Of a stretch of 8,516 nt of DNA, positions 1 to 5,529 are shown piece after piece. Position numbers and translations under genes: made by a program. The notes under the pieces were generated by a model, which saw only the letters and a program-made list of their open reading frames with translations, was not told where the DNA came from and did not search any database. How positions within the stretch are numbered: position 1 is the first letter of the stretch; each line of letters begins with the position of its first letter. The stretch spans positions 1 through 8,516 of the forward strand of contig VFLF01000468.1 in the NCBI GenBank assembly GCA_009885185.1, read 5' to 3'. The DNA comes from Nitrosomonadales bacterium (GTDB lineage Bacteria; Pseudomonadota; Gammaproteobacteria; Burkholderiales; SG8-41).

Positions 1-1824
1 CTGACCGAAAGCGAGGAGAAATTCAGACAGTTAGCGGAAAATATTCAGGAAGTCTTCTGGATTACCGATGTGGCACAACGGAATACGCTTTATGTAAGCG
101 CTGCATTTAGAAAGATTGCCGGCTATCCCGACATTTCTCTTCTCGAAAAACCGGGACGCTGGCTGCGAATACTGCATGCGGACGATCGGCGGCGTGTATT
201 GGAGGCGAGGAAGGCGCTGCCGGACGGCGCGTACGACATTGAATACCGAATTGTGCGTCCGGATGGCGAGGTGCGGTGGATTCACGATCAGGCTTTTCCT
301 GTCTTTGACAGCGCGCAACGTGTATACCGAATAGCAGGCATTGCCAGCGATATTACGCGCCGTAAAGAGGCCGAGGAGCGGCTGGTTCACCTCGTGCATT
401 TCGATGCGCTCACCGGGCTGCCGAATCGCGTGCTTTTTTATGATCGCCTGACACAGGCAATGGCTCAGGCGCAACGCGGGCGTTCGCTGGTGGGCGTCCT
501 GTTTATCGACCTTGATCGCTTCAAACTGGCAAACGATACGCTGGGCCATGCGGTCGGCGATTTGCTGCTCAAGGAGGTATCGCAGCGCCTCGCGGATTGC
601 ATTCGCAAGAGCGATACCGTGGCGCGTCTAAGCGGTGATGAGTTCGGCGCGATACTGAGTGACTTGCGTCAAGATGAGGATGCGCATGTCGTCGCACAGA
701 AATTGGTGGAAGTGCTGGCCGAGCCGTTTTGTATTCAGGGACACGACATTTTTGTCACGGCGAGTGTGGGCATTAGTATGTATCCCACGGACAGCGAGGA
801 TGCGCAACAATTGCTTAAGAACGCCGATGTGGCGATGTATAGTGCCAAGGTCAGTGGGCGTAACAATTTCCAGTTTTATACCAGCGAAATGAATGCGCAT
901 TCGGCGCATCGCCCGGGGATGGAAAACGGCTTGCGAAGGGCACTGGAGCGGCAGGAGTTTCTGTTGCATTATCAGCCGAAAGTGGATTTAACCGACGGCA
1001 GTATCACTGGATTCGAGGCGCTGCTGCGCTGGCAACGCCCTGGTATCGGCCTGGTGTCGCCGGCGGATTTCATACCGCTGTTGGAAGAGACGGGTCTCAT
1101 CGTGCCGGTGGGCGAATGGATCATCAACGCCGCATGCGAGCAGATTGTGACGTGGCGATGCGAAGGCGTTGAGCCACGACCGATTGCCATTAATTTATCC
1201 GCGCGCCAGTTCGCGGACAAGAATCTTCGCGAGGTGATTACTCGTTCGCTGGAACTGCATCAGGTGAATGCGCAATTATTGGAACTGGAGATCACGGAAA
1301 GTTCCCTGATGAACAACACGGAGGATGCCATTACTACGCTGAAATATTTTAAGTCACTCGGTTTGCGCACATCGATTGACGATTTCGGCACGGGTTATTC
1401 CAGCTTGAGTTATCTCAAGCGCTTCCCGCTGGATGCACTCAAGATCGATCGCTCGTTTGTAAGTGATATTACCCATGACATTGATGACGCCACAATTACG
1501 CTCGCCATTATCAGCATGGCGCACAGTCTGGGCCTGAAAGTGATCGCGGAAGGTGTTGAGACCGAGGCGCAGCTTGCGTTTCTGAGGGATAAAGGTTGCG
1601 ACCAGATCCAGGGTTACTATTTTTCCAGGCCGGCAACAGCCGGCGACTGCGTAAGGATGATGCGCGATGACCGGCGCCTTGTTTTGCCTGCTGTGGGTTT
1701 CAACTCGCAGCCGCCGGCCCTGCGGCGTGTGCCAGATAACAGGGATGCTCAGGCGACGGTCATGGATCGGCTATCCATGCCGGTCATTTCCGTCGATGGC
1801 GCGGAAAAACGCATGATGAATTAG
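1..1824 (+). CDS. PAS-GGDEF-EAL cyclic-di-GMP signalling protein (5' partial)
   Basis: A bifunctional-type c-di-GMP protein: GGDEF domains make c-di-GMP from GTP and EAL domains hydrolyse it to pGpG. The frame is open from base 1, so the true start and any upstream sensor lie outside; 607 residues are visible. Order (visible numbering): PAS with its C-terminal PAC stretch, about 4-126; GGDEF, about 127-285; EAL, about 300-545; then a tail of about 60 residues with no recognisable domain. The GGDEF signature is SGDEF at 211-215, with RKSD at 202-205 exactly five residues upstream, the spacing of the RxxD product-inhibition site. The EAL side looks complete: EAL 339-341, N398 (NLS), E433 (ITE), D460-D461 (DDFGTGYSS), K481 (LKID), AEGVE 516-520 and Q537 (QGYYFSRP). 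I infer an active phosphodiesterase; cyclase activity is uncertain because of Gly to Ser at the first signature position. The PAS ligand is unknown. Confidence 0.95.
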   Translation: MTESEEKFRQLAENIQEVFWITDVAQRNTLYVSAAFRKIAGYPDISLLEKPGRWLRILHADDRRRVLEARKALPDGAYDIEYRIVRPDGEVRWIHDQAFPVFDSAQRVYRIAGIASDITRRKEAEERLVHLVHFDALTGLPNRVLFYDRLTQAMAQAQRGRSLVGVLFIDLDRFKLANDTLGHAVGDLLLKEVSQRLADCIRKSDTVARLSGDEFGAILSDLRQDEDAHVVAQKLVEVLAEPFCIQGHDIFVTASVGISMYPTDSEDAQQLLKNADVAMYSAKVSGRNNFQFYTSEMNAHSAHRPGMENGLRRALERQEFLLHYQPKVDLTDGSITGFEALLRWQRPGIGLVSPADFIPLLEETGLIVPVGEWIINAACEQIVTWRCEGVEPRPIAINLSARQFADKNLREVITRSLELHQVNAQLLELEITESSLMNNTEDAITTLKYFKSLGLRTSIDDFGTGYSSLSYLKRFPLDALKIDRSFVSDITHDIDDATITLAIISMAHSLGLKVIAEGVETEAQLAFLRDKGCDQIQGYYFSRPATAGDCVRMMRDDRRLVLPAVGFNSQPPALRRVPDNRDAQATVMDRLSMPVISVDGAEKRMMN

Positions 1825-1825
1825 C

Positions 1826-1839
1826 GGCGCGCGTGCGCC
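1826..1839. terminator. Short GC hairpin in the convergent 27-bp gap, weak terminator candidate
   Basis: GGCGC, a 4-nt loop and GCGCC form a five-pair hairpin two bases after the stop of the EAL protein, in the gap where that gene and the dehydrogenase converge. A T-rich stretch (TATTTT) follows only about 13 bases later, so this is not a textbook intrinsic terminator. The call rests mainly on position. Confidence 0.2.
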
Positions 1840-1851
1840 AGGTTGACGATG

Positions 1852-2826
1852 CTATTTTCCTGACGCGACCTCGGGATTCAGCAGCTTGACGGCTTTCCCT
1901 TCCGCGTAAGCCGCCGCCTGTTCAAACGCTTCGCCAAAATAAGCGCCGTAGGTGCCGGGTTCGAGCCATGCGCTGTGCGGGGTGCAGATGACATTCGGCA
2001 TTTTGAGCAGCGGGTGATCGCCGTTTTGTACCGGTTCGTTTTCGTAGACATCGGTGGCGGCGAAACCGGGGCGGCCTTTTTTGAGGGCATCGACCAGCGC
2101 GCCGGGGGCGAACAGTTCGGCGCGCGCGGTGTTGACGATCAGCGCGGTGGGTTTCATGTGGGCGAGGTCGGCAGCGGTGATGATGCCGCGCGTGGCTTCG
2201 ATCATGCGCAGGTTGACGCTCAACACGTCGGATTGTGCAAAGAATTCGGCTTTGTCGGCGGCGGCTTCGTAACCCAGTTCGAGTGCGCGTTTAGCGGTGG
2301 CGTCGCGTCCATAACACAGCACGCGCATGCCGAAGGCCGCGCCGGCGGCGGCCACCGGCTCTCCAATTTTGCCGAGGCCGTAGACGCCGAGCGTCTTGCC
2401 GCGCAGGCTGGTACTGAGCCAGTCACGCCATTTGCCTTGCTTCATCAACGCGGCGTCGTCGGCTACACGGCGCACCGAGGCAAAGATCAGCGCCCAGGTA
2501 TGTTCGGCGACAGTGAAGGGCGAGGCGTGCGAGCCGGCGCACACACTGACGCCGTGATCGGTGCAAGCTTTCACATCAATGGCGTGGGCGCTGCGACCGG
2601 TTTGCGCGATGAGCTTTAATTTCGGCAGTTGCTCGATCAGCGCGCGGGTGAATTGAGTGCGCTCGCGCACGGCGACGATGATCTCGGCGTCGCGCAGTTT
2701 TTCGACCAGGGTTTCAAACGAAGGCGCCACATCGCGCAGCACCGTGACGTCGTGCCCAGCCAGTTTGGCGAGGCATTCCAGTTGCGGCACGAGGCCGTGG
2801 TAGTCGTCGGGGATGACTATTTTCAT
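1852..2826 (-). CDS. D-2-hydroxyacid dehydrogenase (NAD(P)-dependent)
   Basis: A cytoplasmic oxidoreductase of the D-isomer-specific 2-hydroxyacid dehydrogenase family, which interconverts 2-oxoacids and D-2-hydroxyacids. The 324 residues match the usual length of the simple two-domain members; there is no C-terminal ACT domain like that of E. coli SerA. The split catalytic domain occupies about 1-100 and 290-324, with the Rossmann domain between. Visible motifs are the dinucleotide loop GLGKIG at 150-155 and the catalytic triad R235 (NTAR), E264 (NEP) and H284 (TPHSAW). The R-E spacing of 29 equals that of SerA. The ATG at 2826 fits the family N-terminus (MKIVIPDDY), but no good Shine-Dalgarno precedes it; a short inverted repeat ends two bases upstream. 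It lies downstream of, and in the same direction as, the small lipoprotein gene, separated by a strong hairpin repeat. Substrate is not deducible; phosphoglycerate, glyoxylate/hydroxypyruvate or other 2-oxoacid activity are all possible. Confidence 0.93.
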   Translation of the reverse strand: MKIVIPDDYHGLVPQLECLAKLAGHDVTVLRDVAPSFETLVEKLRDAEIIVAVRERTQFTRALIEQLPKLKLIAQTGRSAHAIDVKACTDHGVSVCAGSHASPFTVAEHTWALIFASVRRVADDAALMKQGKWRDWLSTSLRGKTLGVYGLGKIGEPVAAAGAAFGMRVLCYGRDATAKRALELGYEAAADKAEFFAQSDVLSVNLRMIEATRGIITAADLAHMKPTALIVNTARAELFAPGALVDALKKGRPGFAATDVYENEPVQNGDHPLLKMPNVICTPHSAWLEPGTYGAYFGEAFEQAAAYAEGKAVKLLNPEVASGK

Positions 2827-2828
2827 GA

Positions 2829-2852
2829 TGGGTGCAGTTTATCATGCACCCA
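2829..2852 (-). promoter_or_regulatory. 8-bp perfect inverted repeat abutting the dehydrogenase start
   Basis: TGGGTGCA at 2829-2836 and TGCACCCA at 2845-2852 are perfect inverted copies separated by 8 nt (GTTTATCA). The element ends two bases before the dehydrogenase ATG and occupies the place where a ribosome binding site would be expected; none is visible. It could be an operator, or a leader hairpin affecting initiation. No promoter was identified with confidence. Confidence 0.35.
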
Positions 2853-2914
2853 CCGCGTAACTCGATTGAACAAATCGGCGAGCCGTTTGTTCTTGTCACC
2901 AGCCCCTCACCCTG

Positions 2915-2943
2915 CCCCTCTCCCCGAAGACCGGGGAGAGGGG
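2915..2943. repeat. Strong hairpin repeat, C4TCTC4G / CG4AGAG4 type
   Basis: Arms 2915-2926 (CCCCTCTCCCCG) and 2932-2943 (CGGGGAGAGGGG) are perfectly complementary over 12 bp around a 5-nt loop. Together with the preceding CCCTCACCCTG this resembles a dispersed intergenic hairpin repeat that I recall from many proteobacterial genomes. It sits 9 bp beyond the stop of the lipoprotein gene and about 90 bp before the dehydrogenase start, both on the minus strand, so it could stabilise or attenuate transcripts between them. No T-run follows on either strand, so I do not call it a terminator. Confidence 0.8.
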
Positions 2944-2952
2944 ACGAAGTGC

Positions 2953-3090
2953 TTAGCGGTGATGACCGCCGCCCTGATGATGTCCACCGCCGCCGCCACG
3001 GTAGCCGCCGCCGTGACCGATGGGATAAACCACGCAGCCGGACAGCACCGCCGCGATGGTGACTGCAACAATCAGTTTGATGGCTCTCAT
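2953..3090 (-). CDS. Small Gly/His-rich lipoprotein, 45 residues
   Basis: A very small secreted lipoprotein, unrecognised by name. It starts with a short basic n-region (MRAIK), then a hydrophobic stretch (LIVAVTIAAV) and a perfect lipobox LSGC at 16-19, so signal peptidase II should cleave before Cys19, leaving a 27-residue lipidated peptide. With Val at +2 rather than Asp, outer-membrane sorting is the default inference. The mature part is VVYPIGHGGGY followed by glycine runs and histidines: H26, H37, H38, H43 and H44, ending at R45. The clustered histidines suggest metal binding, but this is only inference. A strong Shine-Dalgarno (GAGGAG, 3104-3099) lies 8 bases before the ATG, which together with the lipobox makes a real gene likely despite its size. 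It is divergent from the SDR gene, and its leader carries a nested dyad and a near-consensus promoter. Confidence 0.82.
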   Translation of the reverse strand: MRAIKLIVAVTIAAVLSGCVVYPIGHGGGYRGGGGGHHQGGGHHR

Positions 3091-3101
3091 GGCGCTTTCT
3101 C

Positions 3102-3140
3102 CTCGTTATAGATGTGGATATCCACGCTCTCAATAACGAG
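3102..3140. promoter_or_regulatory. Nested dyad (outer 8-bp arms, inner 12-bp palindrome) in lipoprotein leader
   Basis: Outer arms CTCGTTAT (3102-3109) and ATAACGAG (3133-3140) are perfect inverted copies. Between them lies the perfect palindrome GTGGATATCCAC (3114-3125), nearly co-centred with the outer arms. The outer arm next to the gene includes the first half of the Shine-Dalgarno, so in a longer transcript it could fold over the ribosome binding site; as DNA it is a plausible repressor operator covering the -35, spacer and -10. Confidence 0.45.
3105..3133 (-). promoter_or_regulatory. Sigma-70-like promoter match before the lipoprotein
   Basis: On the minus strand TTGAGA (3133-3128), a spacer of exactly 17 bp, and TATAAC (3110-3105) each match the sigma-70 hexamers at 5 of 6 positions. 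A start site about seven bases downstream would fall near 3098, inside or after the GAGGAG Shine-Dalgarno, and leave a leader of only about 8 nt. Either this promoter gives a nearly leaderless mRNA, or the match is fortuitous and the true promoter is upstream. Confidence 0.35.
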
Positions 3141-3200
3141 CGAACGATGATTGTGACGACGACCGCCGCGTAACAGAAGTCGTGATAGTGTAAGCAAATG

Positions 3201-3238
3201 TTGCACACCTGCGCGACGCGGCCTGCCGGGTGTGTCAA
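3201..3238. other. Imperfect inverted repeat in the divergent lipoprotein/SDR intergenic region
   Basis: TTGCACACC (3201-3209) pairs with GGTGTGTCAA (3229-3238) with a single bulged base, around a 19-nt GC-rich centre. It ends about 45 bp before the SDR start. It could be an operator for the SDR gene or chance; the rest of this 192-bp divergent region holds the lipoprotein dyad and no convincing plus-strand promoter. Confidence 0.2.
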
Positions 3239-3282
3239 AATCATTCTTTAATTCAACAACTTCACTATCAAGGACGCAGACA

Positions 3283-4056
3283 ATGGAACTCGGACTCAAA
3301 GGCAAGGTCGTGGCGGTCACCGGCGGCAGCGAAGGCATTGGGCGCGCCACAGTGCGGCGTTTCGTGGCGGAGGGCGCGAAGGTGGCGTTTTGCGCGCGGC
3401 GCAAGGAAGCACTGGAAACACTTGCCGATGAAATGCGCAAGGCCGGCGGCGACGTCATGTGCATGGCGGCCGACGCCAGCAAGGCAGGCGAGATGGAGGC
3501 CTTCATCGAAGCTACCGCCAAACACTTTGGGCGTATCGACGTGGTGGTGAACAACGCCGGCGGATCAGGGCAGGTGGCGTTTGCCAGCGTGCTGGATGAC
3601 GAGTGGCAGAACGACATCAATATCAAAGTGTTTGCGCAGATACGCACCTCGCGCGCGGCGATCCCGCACATGAAAAAGCAGGGCGGCGGGCGCATTATCA
3701 ATCTGAACATGGTGGGCGCCAAGCAGCCGGGCGCCGCGATGTTCCCCACCACCGTCAGCCGCGCGGCGGGGCTGGCGCTGACCAAGGGATTATCGAAAGA
3801 AGTCGCGGCGGACAATATTCTGGTTAACGCGGTGGCGGTGGGCAAAATAAAATCGGCGGGGCAGGAGCGCGGCGCCAAACGCAATAACATCACGGTGGAC
3901 GAGCACTACGCGCGCAACAGCAAATCAATCCCGATGGGCCGCATGGGTGAATCGGAAGAAGTCGCCAACGTGATCGCGTTTCTCGCGTCGGATGCGGCGA
4001 GTTATGTCACGGGAACCTGCATACACGTGGATGGCGGGGTGTCGGGGGTTCTGTAA
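3283..4056 (+). CDS. SDR-fold protein with all catalytic tetrad residues substituted
   Basis: A 257-residue protein of the classical short-chain dehydrogenase/reductase fold. The cofactor side is intact: TGGSEGIG at 13-20, R39-R40 at the end of the second strand (typical of NADP(H) preference), D65 in the AADAS stretch and NNAG at 90-93. The C-terminal core also looks normal (DNILVNAVA 177-185; GTCIHVDGG 244-252). The Asn-Ser-Tyr-Lys tetrad is replaced: alignment to E. coli FabG places K115, M143, T156 and R160 at those positions, with the Ser-to-Tyr spacing of 13 retained. A normal SDR reaction is therefore doubtful; it may use another mechanism, or be a binding or regulatory protein. Start chosen at the ATG at 3283, with AAGGA (3270-3274) 8 bases upstream; an in-frame GTG at 3232 has no such support. 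It may be co-transcribed with the Bug gene, though a repeat lies between. Confidence 0.9.
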   Translation: MELGLKGKVVAVTGGSEGIGRATVRRFVAEGAKVAFCARRKEALETLADEMRKAGGDVMCMAADASKAGEMEAFIEATAKHFGRIDVVVNNAGGSGQVAFASVLDDEWQNDINIKVFAQIRTSRAAIPHMKKQGGGRIINLNMVGAKQPGAAMFPTTVSRAAGLALTKGLSKEVAADNILVNAVAVGKIKSAGQERGAKRNNITVDEHYARNSKSIPMGRMGESEEVANVIAFLASDAASYVTGTCIHVDGGVSGVL

Positions 4057-4057
4057 G

Positions 4058-4096
4058 TGTTTGTTTTTAAATAATATCTTCATATTTAAAATCCTT
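4058..4096 (+). promoter_or_regulatory. AT-rich stretch, possible promoter for the Bug gene
   Basis: Directly after the SDR stop is about 39 bp of strikingly AT-rich DNA in a GC-rich setting, with TTGTTT at 4061-4066 and TA-rich blocks such as TAATAT (4072-4077) and TATTTAAAAT (4083-4092). No hexamer pair matches well at 16-18 bp. Any transcript from here would carry the 4100-4207 repeat in its leader. Confidence 0.22.
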
Positions 4097-4099
4097 CAT

Positions 4100-4207
4100 C
4101 GTCGTTCCCGCGCAGGCGGGAACCCATAACACCGTGCCACTTGATACAAAACGGCCCCATCCTACCTTCCCAAAGGGAAGGGGATACCCGCCTGCGCGGG
4201 AATGACG
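4100..4207. repeat. Inverted-pair hairpin repeat element upstream of the Bug gene (MITE-like, 108 bp)
   Basis: The terminal arms 4100-4120 and 4187-4207 are inverted copies matching at 20 of 21 positions (CGTCRTTCCCGCGCAGGCGGG). Each arm is itself a small hairpin: the left one folds as GTTCCCGC / GCGGGAAC (4104-4111 with 4116-4123), and the right one as CCCGC / GCGGG. A third hairpin, CCTTCCC-AAA-GGGAAGG (4165-4181), lies inside. There is no coding sequence. It occupies most of the 192-bp gap between the SDR and Bug genes and ends 41 bp before the Bug ATG. It looks related to the element at 5356-5467. Confidence 0.8.
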
Positions 4208-4248
4208 GGCGTGTTTGATTGCAGCAGCAACACGGAGACCGCATCACG

Positions 4249-5229
4249 ATGAAATGTTTTCAATCCAGCCGAATCGCCTGCGCGTTCGCCCTGTTGATGT
4301 CAGGTGCCGTACTGGTACAAGCCGCGGACACTTACCCGTCCAGATCGATACGCATGGTGATTCCGTATGCCGCGGGCGGCGGGCCGGATGTGGTGGCGCG
4401 CATCATCGCCGACAAGGTGACGCCGGGCTGGAATCAGAATTTTGTGTTCGACAATCGCGGCGGTAGTGGCGGGGCAATCGGCGCGGCGATTGTGGCAAAG
4501 GCCAATCCTGACGGCCACACCGTGCTGCTGCATACCGCCGCGATTTCCAGCCTGCCGTACTTCTACAAAAATCTGCCCTACGATACGGCGCGCGATTTGG
4601 CGCCGATCACGCTGGTGGCGAAAAACGTGGGCTATGCGCTGATCGTCAATCCGAAGTTGTCGGTGAAATCAGTCAAGGATCTGGTCGCGCTGGCGCAGGC
4701 GAGTCCCGGCAAACTGAACTTCGGCTCGCCGGGTGTCGGCAGCGTGGGGCATCTGGCCGCCGAGCTTTTTGTCAGTGCCGCCAAAGTCAAAATGACGCAT
4801 GTGCCGTACACCGGCATACCGGCGATGATGACGGATATCATCGGCGGCCAGATCGATCTCGGATTTCCTGCCGCGCCCTCGGCGATGGCGCTGATTAACG
4901 CAGGCCGCGTGCAGGTGCTCGGCATTACCGGTGAAAAACGCTGGGACAAATTGCCCAACGTGCCGACGCTCGACGAAGCCGGCGTCAGGGGTTACAAGTT
5001 CTTAAGCTGGTACGGGCTGTGGTTTCCAGCGGGCACGCCCGCCGCGTACGTGAAGCGGGTGCGCGATGACGTGGCGGCGGCGGTGAAAGACCCGGCGGTG
5101 CGCAAGCGTCTGGATGAACAGGGTCTTGACGGCATCGGTTCAACGCCCAATGAGCTTGCGCGCATCGTGTCCGATGAGTTGGCGATGAACAAGGACCTGA
5201 CCGCGCGCATCGGCATTGTGCCGCAGTAA
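4249..5229 (+). CDS. Tripartite tricarboxylate transporter periplasmic receptor (Bug/TctC family)
   Basis: A secreted solute-binding protein that captures small organic acids in the periplasm for a TctA/TctB-type transporter. It has 326 residues, normal for the family. A Sec signal peptide spans about 1-25 or 26 (hydrophobic stretch ACAFALLMSGAVLVQA, cleavage after VQA or one residue later); no lipobox. Family hallmarks follow: YPSRSIRMVIPYAAGGGPD (29-47), DNRGGSGGAIGA (68-79), NPDGHTVLL (86-94), GSPGVGSVGHLAAELF (159-174), VPYTGIPAMMTDIIGGQIDL (185-204), PNVPTLDEAG (236-245) and WYGLWFPAGTP (254-264). Start taken at the ATG at 4249, preceded by GGAG (4234-4237) at 11 bases and followed directly by the signal peptide; a TTG at 4219 would add ten polar residues. 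No tctA or tctB is present in the window, as is usual for the many orphan Bug receptors. Ligand unknown. Confidence 0.95.
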   Translation: MKCFQSSRIACAFALLMSGAVLVQAADTYPSRSIRMVIPYAAGGGPDVVARIIADKVTPGWNQNFVFDNRGGSGGAIGAAIVAKANPDGHTVLLHTAAISSLPYFYKNLPYDTARDLAPITLVAKNVGYALIVNPKLSVKSVKDLVALAQASPGKLNFGSPGVGSVGHLAAELFVSAAKVKMTHVPYTGIPAMMTDIIGGQIDLGFPAAPSAMALINAGRVQVLGITGEKRWDKLPNVPTLDEAGVRGYKFLSWYGLWFPAGTPAAYVKRVRDDVAAAVKDPAVRKRLDEQGLDGIGSTPNELARIVSDELAMNKDLTARIGIVPQ

Positions 5230-5239
5230 ACGTGGTTCC

Positions 5240-5321
5240 GTAGCCCGGATGCAGCGCAGCGAAATCCGGGGTTCGGCGCCAGTGGATGGCCCTGCAATAC
5301 GCTGCGTTCCTTGCAGGCTAC
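5240..5321. repeat. Inverted doublet of GTAG-type REP sequences
   Basis: Two REP-like units face each other. Unit A (plus, from 5240) begins GTAGCC and forms the hairpin CCCGGAT / ATCCGGG (5244-5250 with 5264-5270). Unit B (minus, from 5321) also begins GTAGCC and forms CCTGCAA / TTGCAGG (arms at 5311-5317 and 5291-5297). Both have 7-bp stems and 13-nt loops; read in the same direction the loops match at 10 of 13 positions, while three stem pairs differ by compensatory changes. A leading GTAG before a palindrome is the known mark of REPs mobilised by RAYT transposases. It starts 10 bp after the Bug stop codon and may act in mRNA 3'-end stability. Confidence 0.78.
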
Positions 5322-5355
5322 TTGCTGGAACTTATAGCCGAACACAATTCACACC

Positions 5356-5467
5356 CGTCATTCCGGTGAAAGCCGGAATCCAGTGCGTATTATGATGCGT
5401 AGCAACTTGAATTTTGATCCTTCGGATCGGGTTTACGTGCTGGATTCCGGCTTTCGCCGGAATGACG
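5356..5467. repeat. Inverted-pair hairpin repeat element downstream of the Bug gene (MITE-like, 112 bp)
   Basis: The 28-nt arms 5356-5383 and 5440-5467 are inverted copies matching at 27 of 28 positions. The sequence begins CGTCATTCCGG and ends CCGGAATCCAG; each arm is a hairpin (TTCCGG / CCGGAA). The 56-nt centre has a small GATCC-TTC-GGATC hairpin at 5416-5428 and no coding sequence. With the REP doublet it fills the 300-bp convergent gap between the Bug gene and the minus-strand operon; the remaining bases (about 5468-5529) show nothing I can name. Confidence 0.82.
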
Positions 5468-5529
5468 GTGTTGGTGTGCGTGTGCTCGAAGCCAGGTTTT
5501 GAATGTTCCATGAAGAACGCAACACAACA

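Noticed and set aside
70..72. GTG at 70 as start of the PAS-GGDEF-EAL protein
   Set aside because: The codons from base 1 already encode typical PAS sequence (ESEEKFRQLAENIQEVFW), so the gene simply runs in from the left.
1975..2619. 214-residue plus-strand frame across the dehydrogenase gene
   Set aside because: Antisense to a well-supported dehydrogenase with an intact triad; Gly/Ala/Arg-rich shadow with no recognisable domain.
2915..2943. Intrinsic terminator for the lipoprotein gene
   Set aside because: The stem is very strong, but no T-run follows on either strand and the sequence resembles a dispersed repeat.
3232..3234. GTG at 3232 as start of the SDR
   Set aside because: It would add 17 Ser/Thr-rich residues foreign to the family; ATG 3283 has a good ribosome binding site.
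3087..3893. 268-residue minus-strand frame across the SDR gene
   Set aside because: It lies antisense to a clear SDR gene, has no family motif, and its composition is that of a mirror frame of GC-rich coding DNA.
4219..4221. TTG at 4219 as start of the Bug receptor
   Set aside because: It would place ten polar residues ahead of a normal signal peptide; ATG 4249 fits better.
4100..5467. CRISPR array from the recurring hairpin units
   Set aside because: Units are inverted pairs, not direct repeats with regular spacers, and there are no cas genes.
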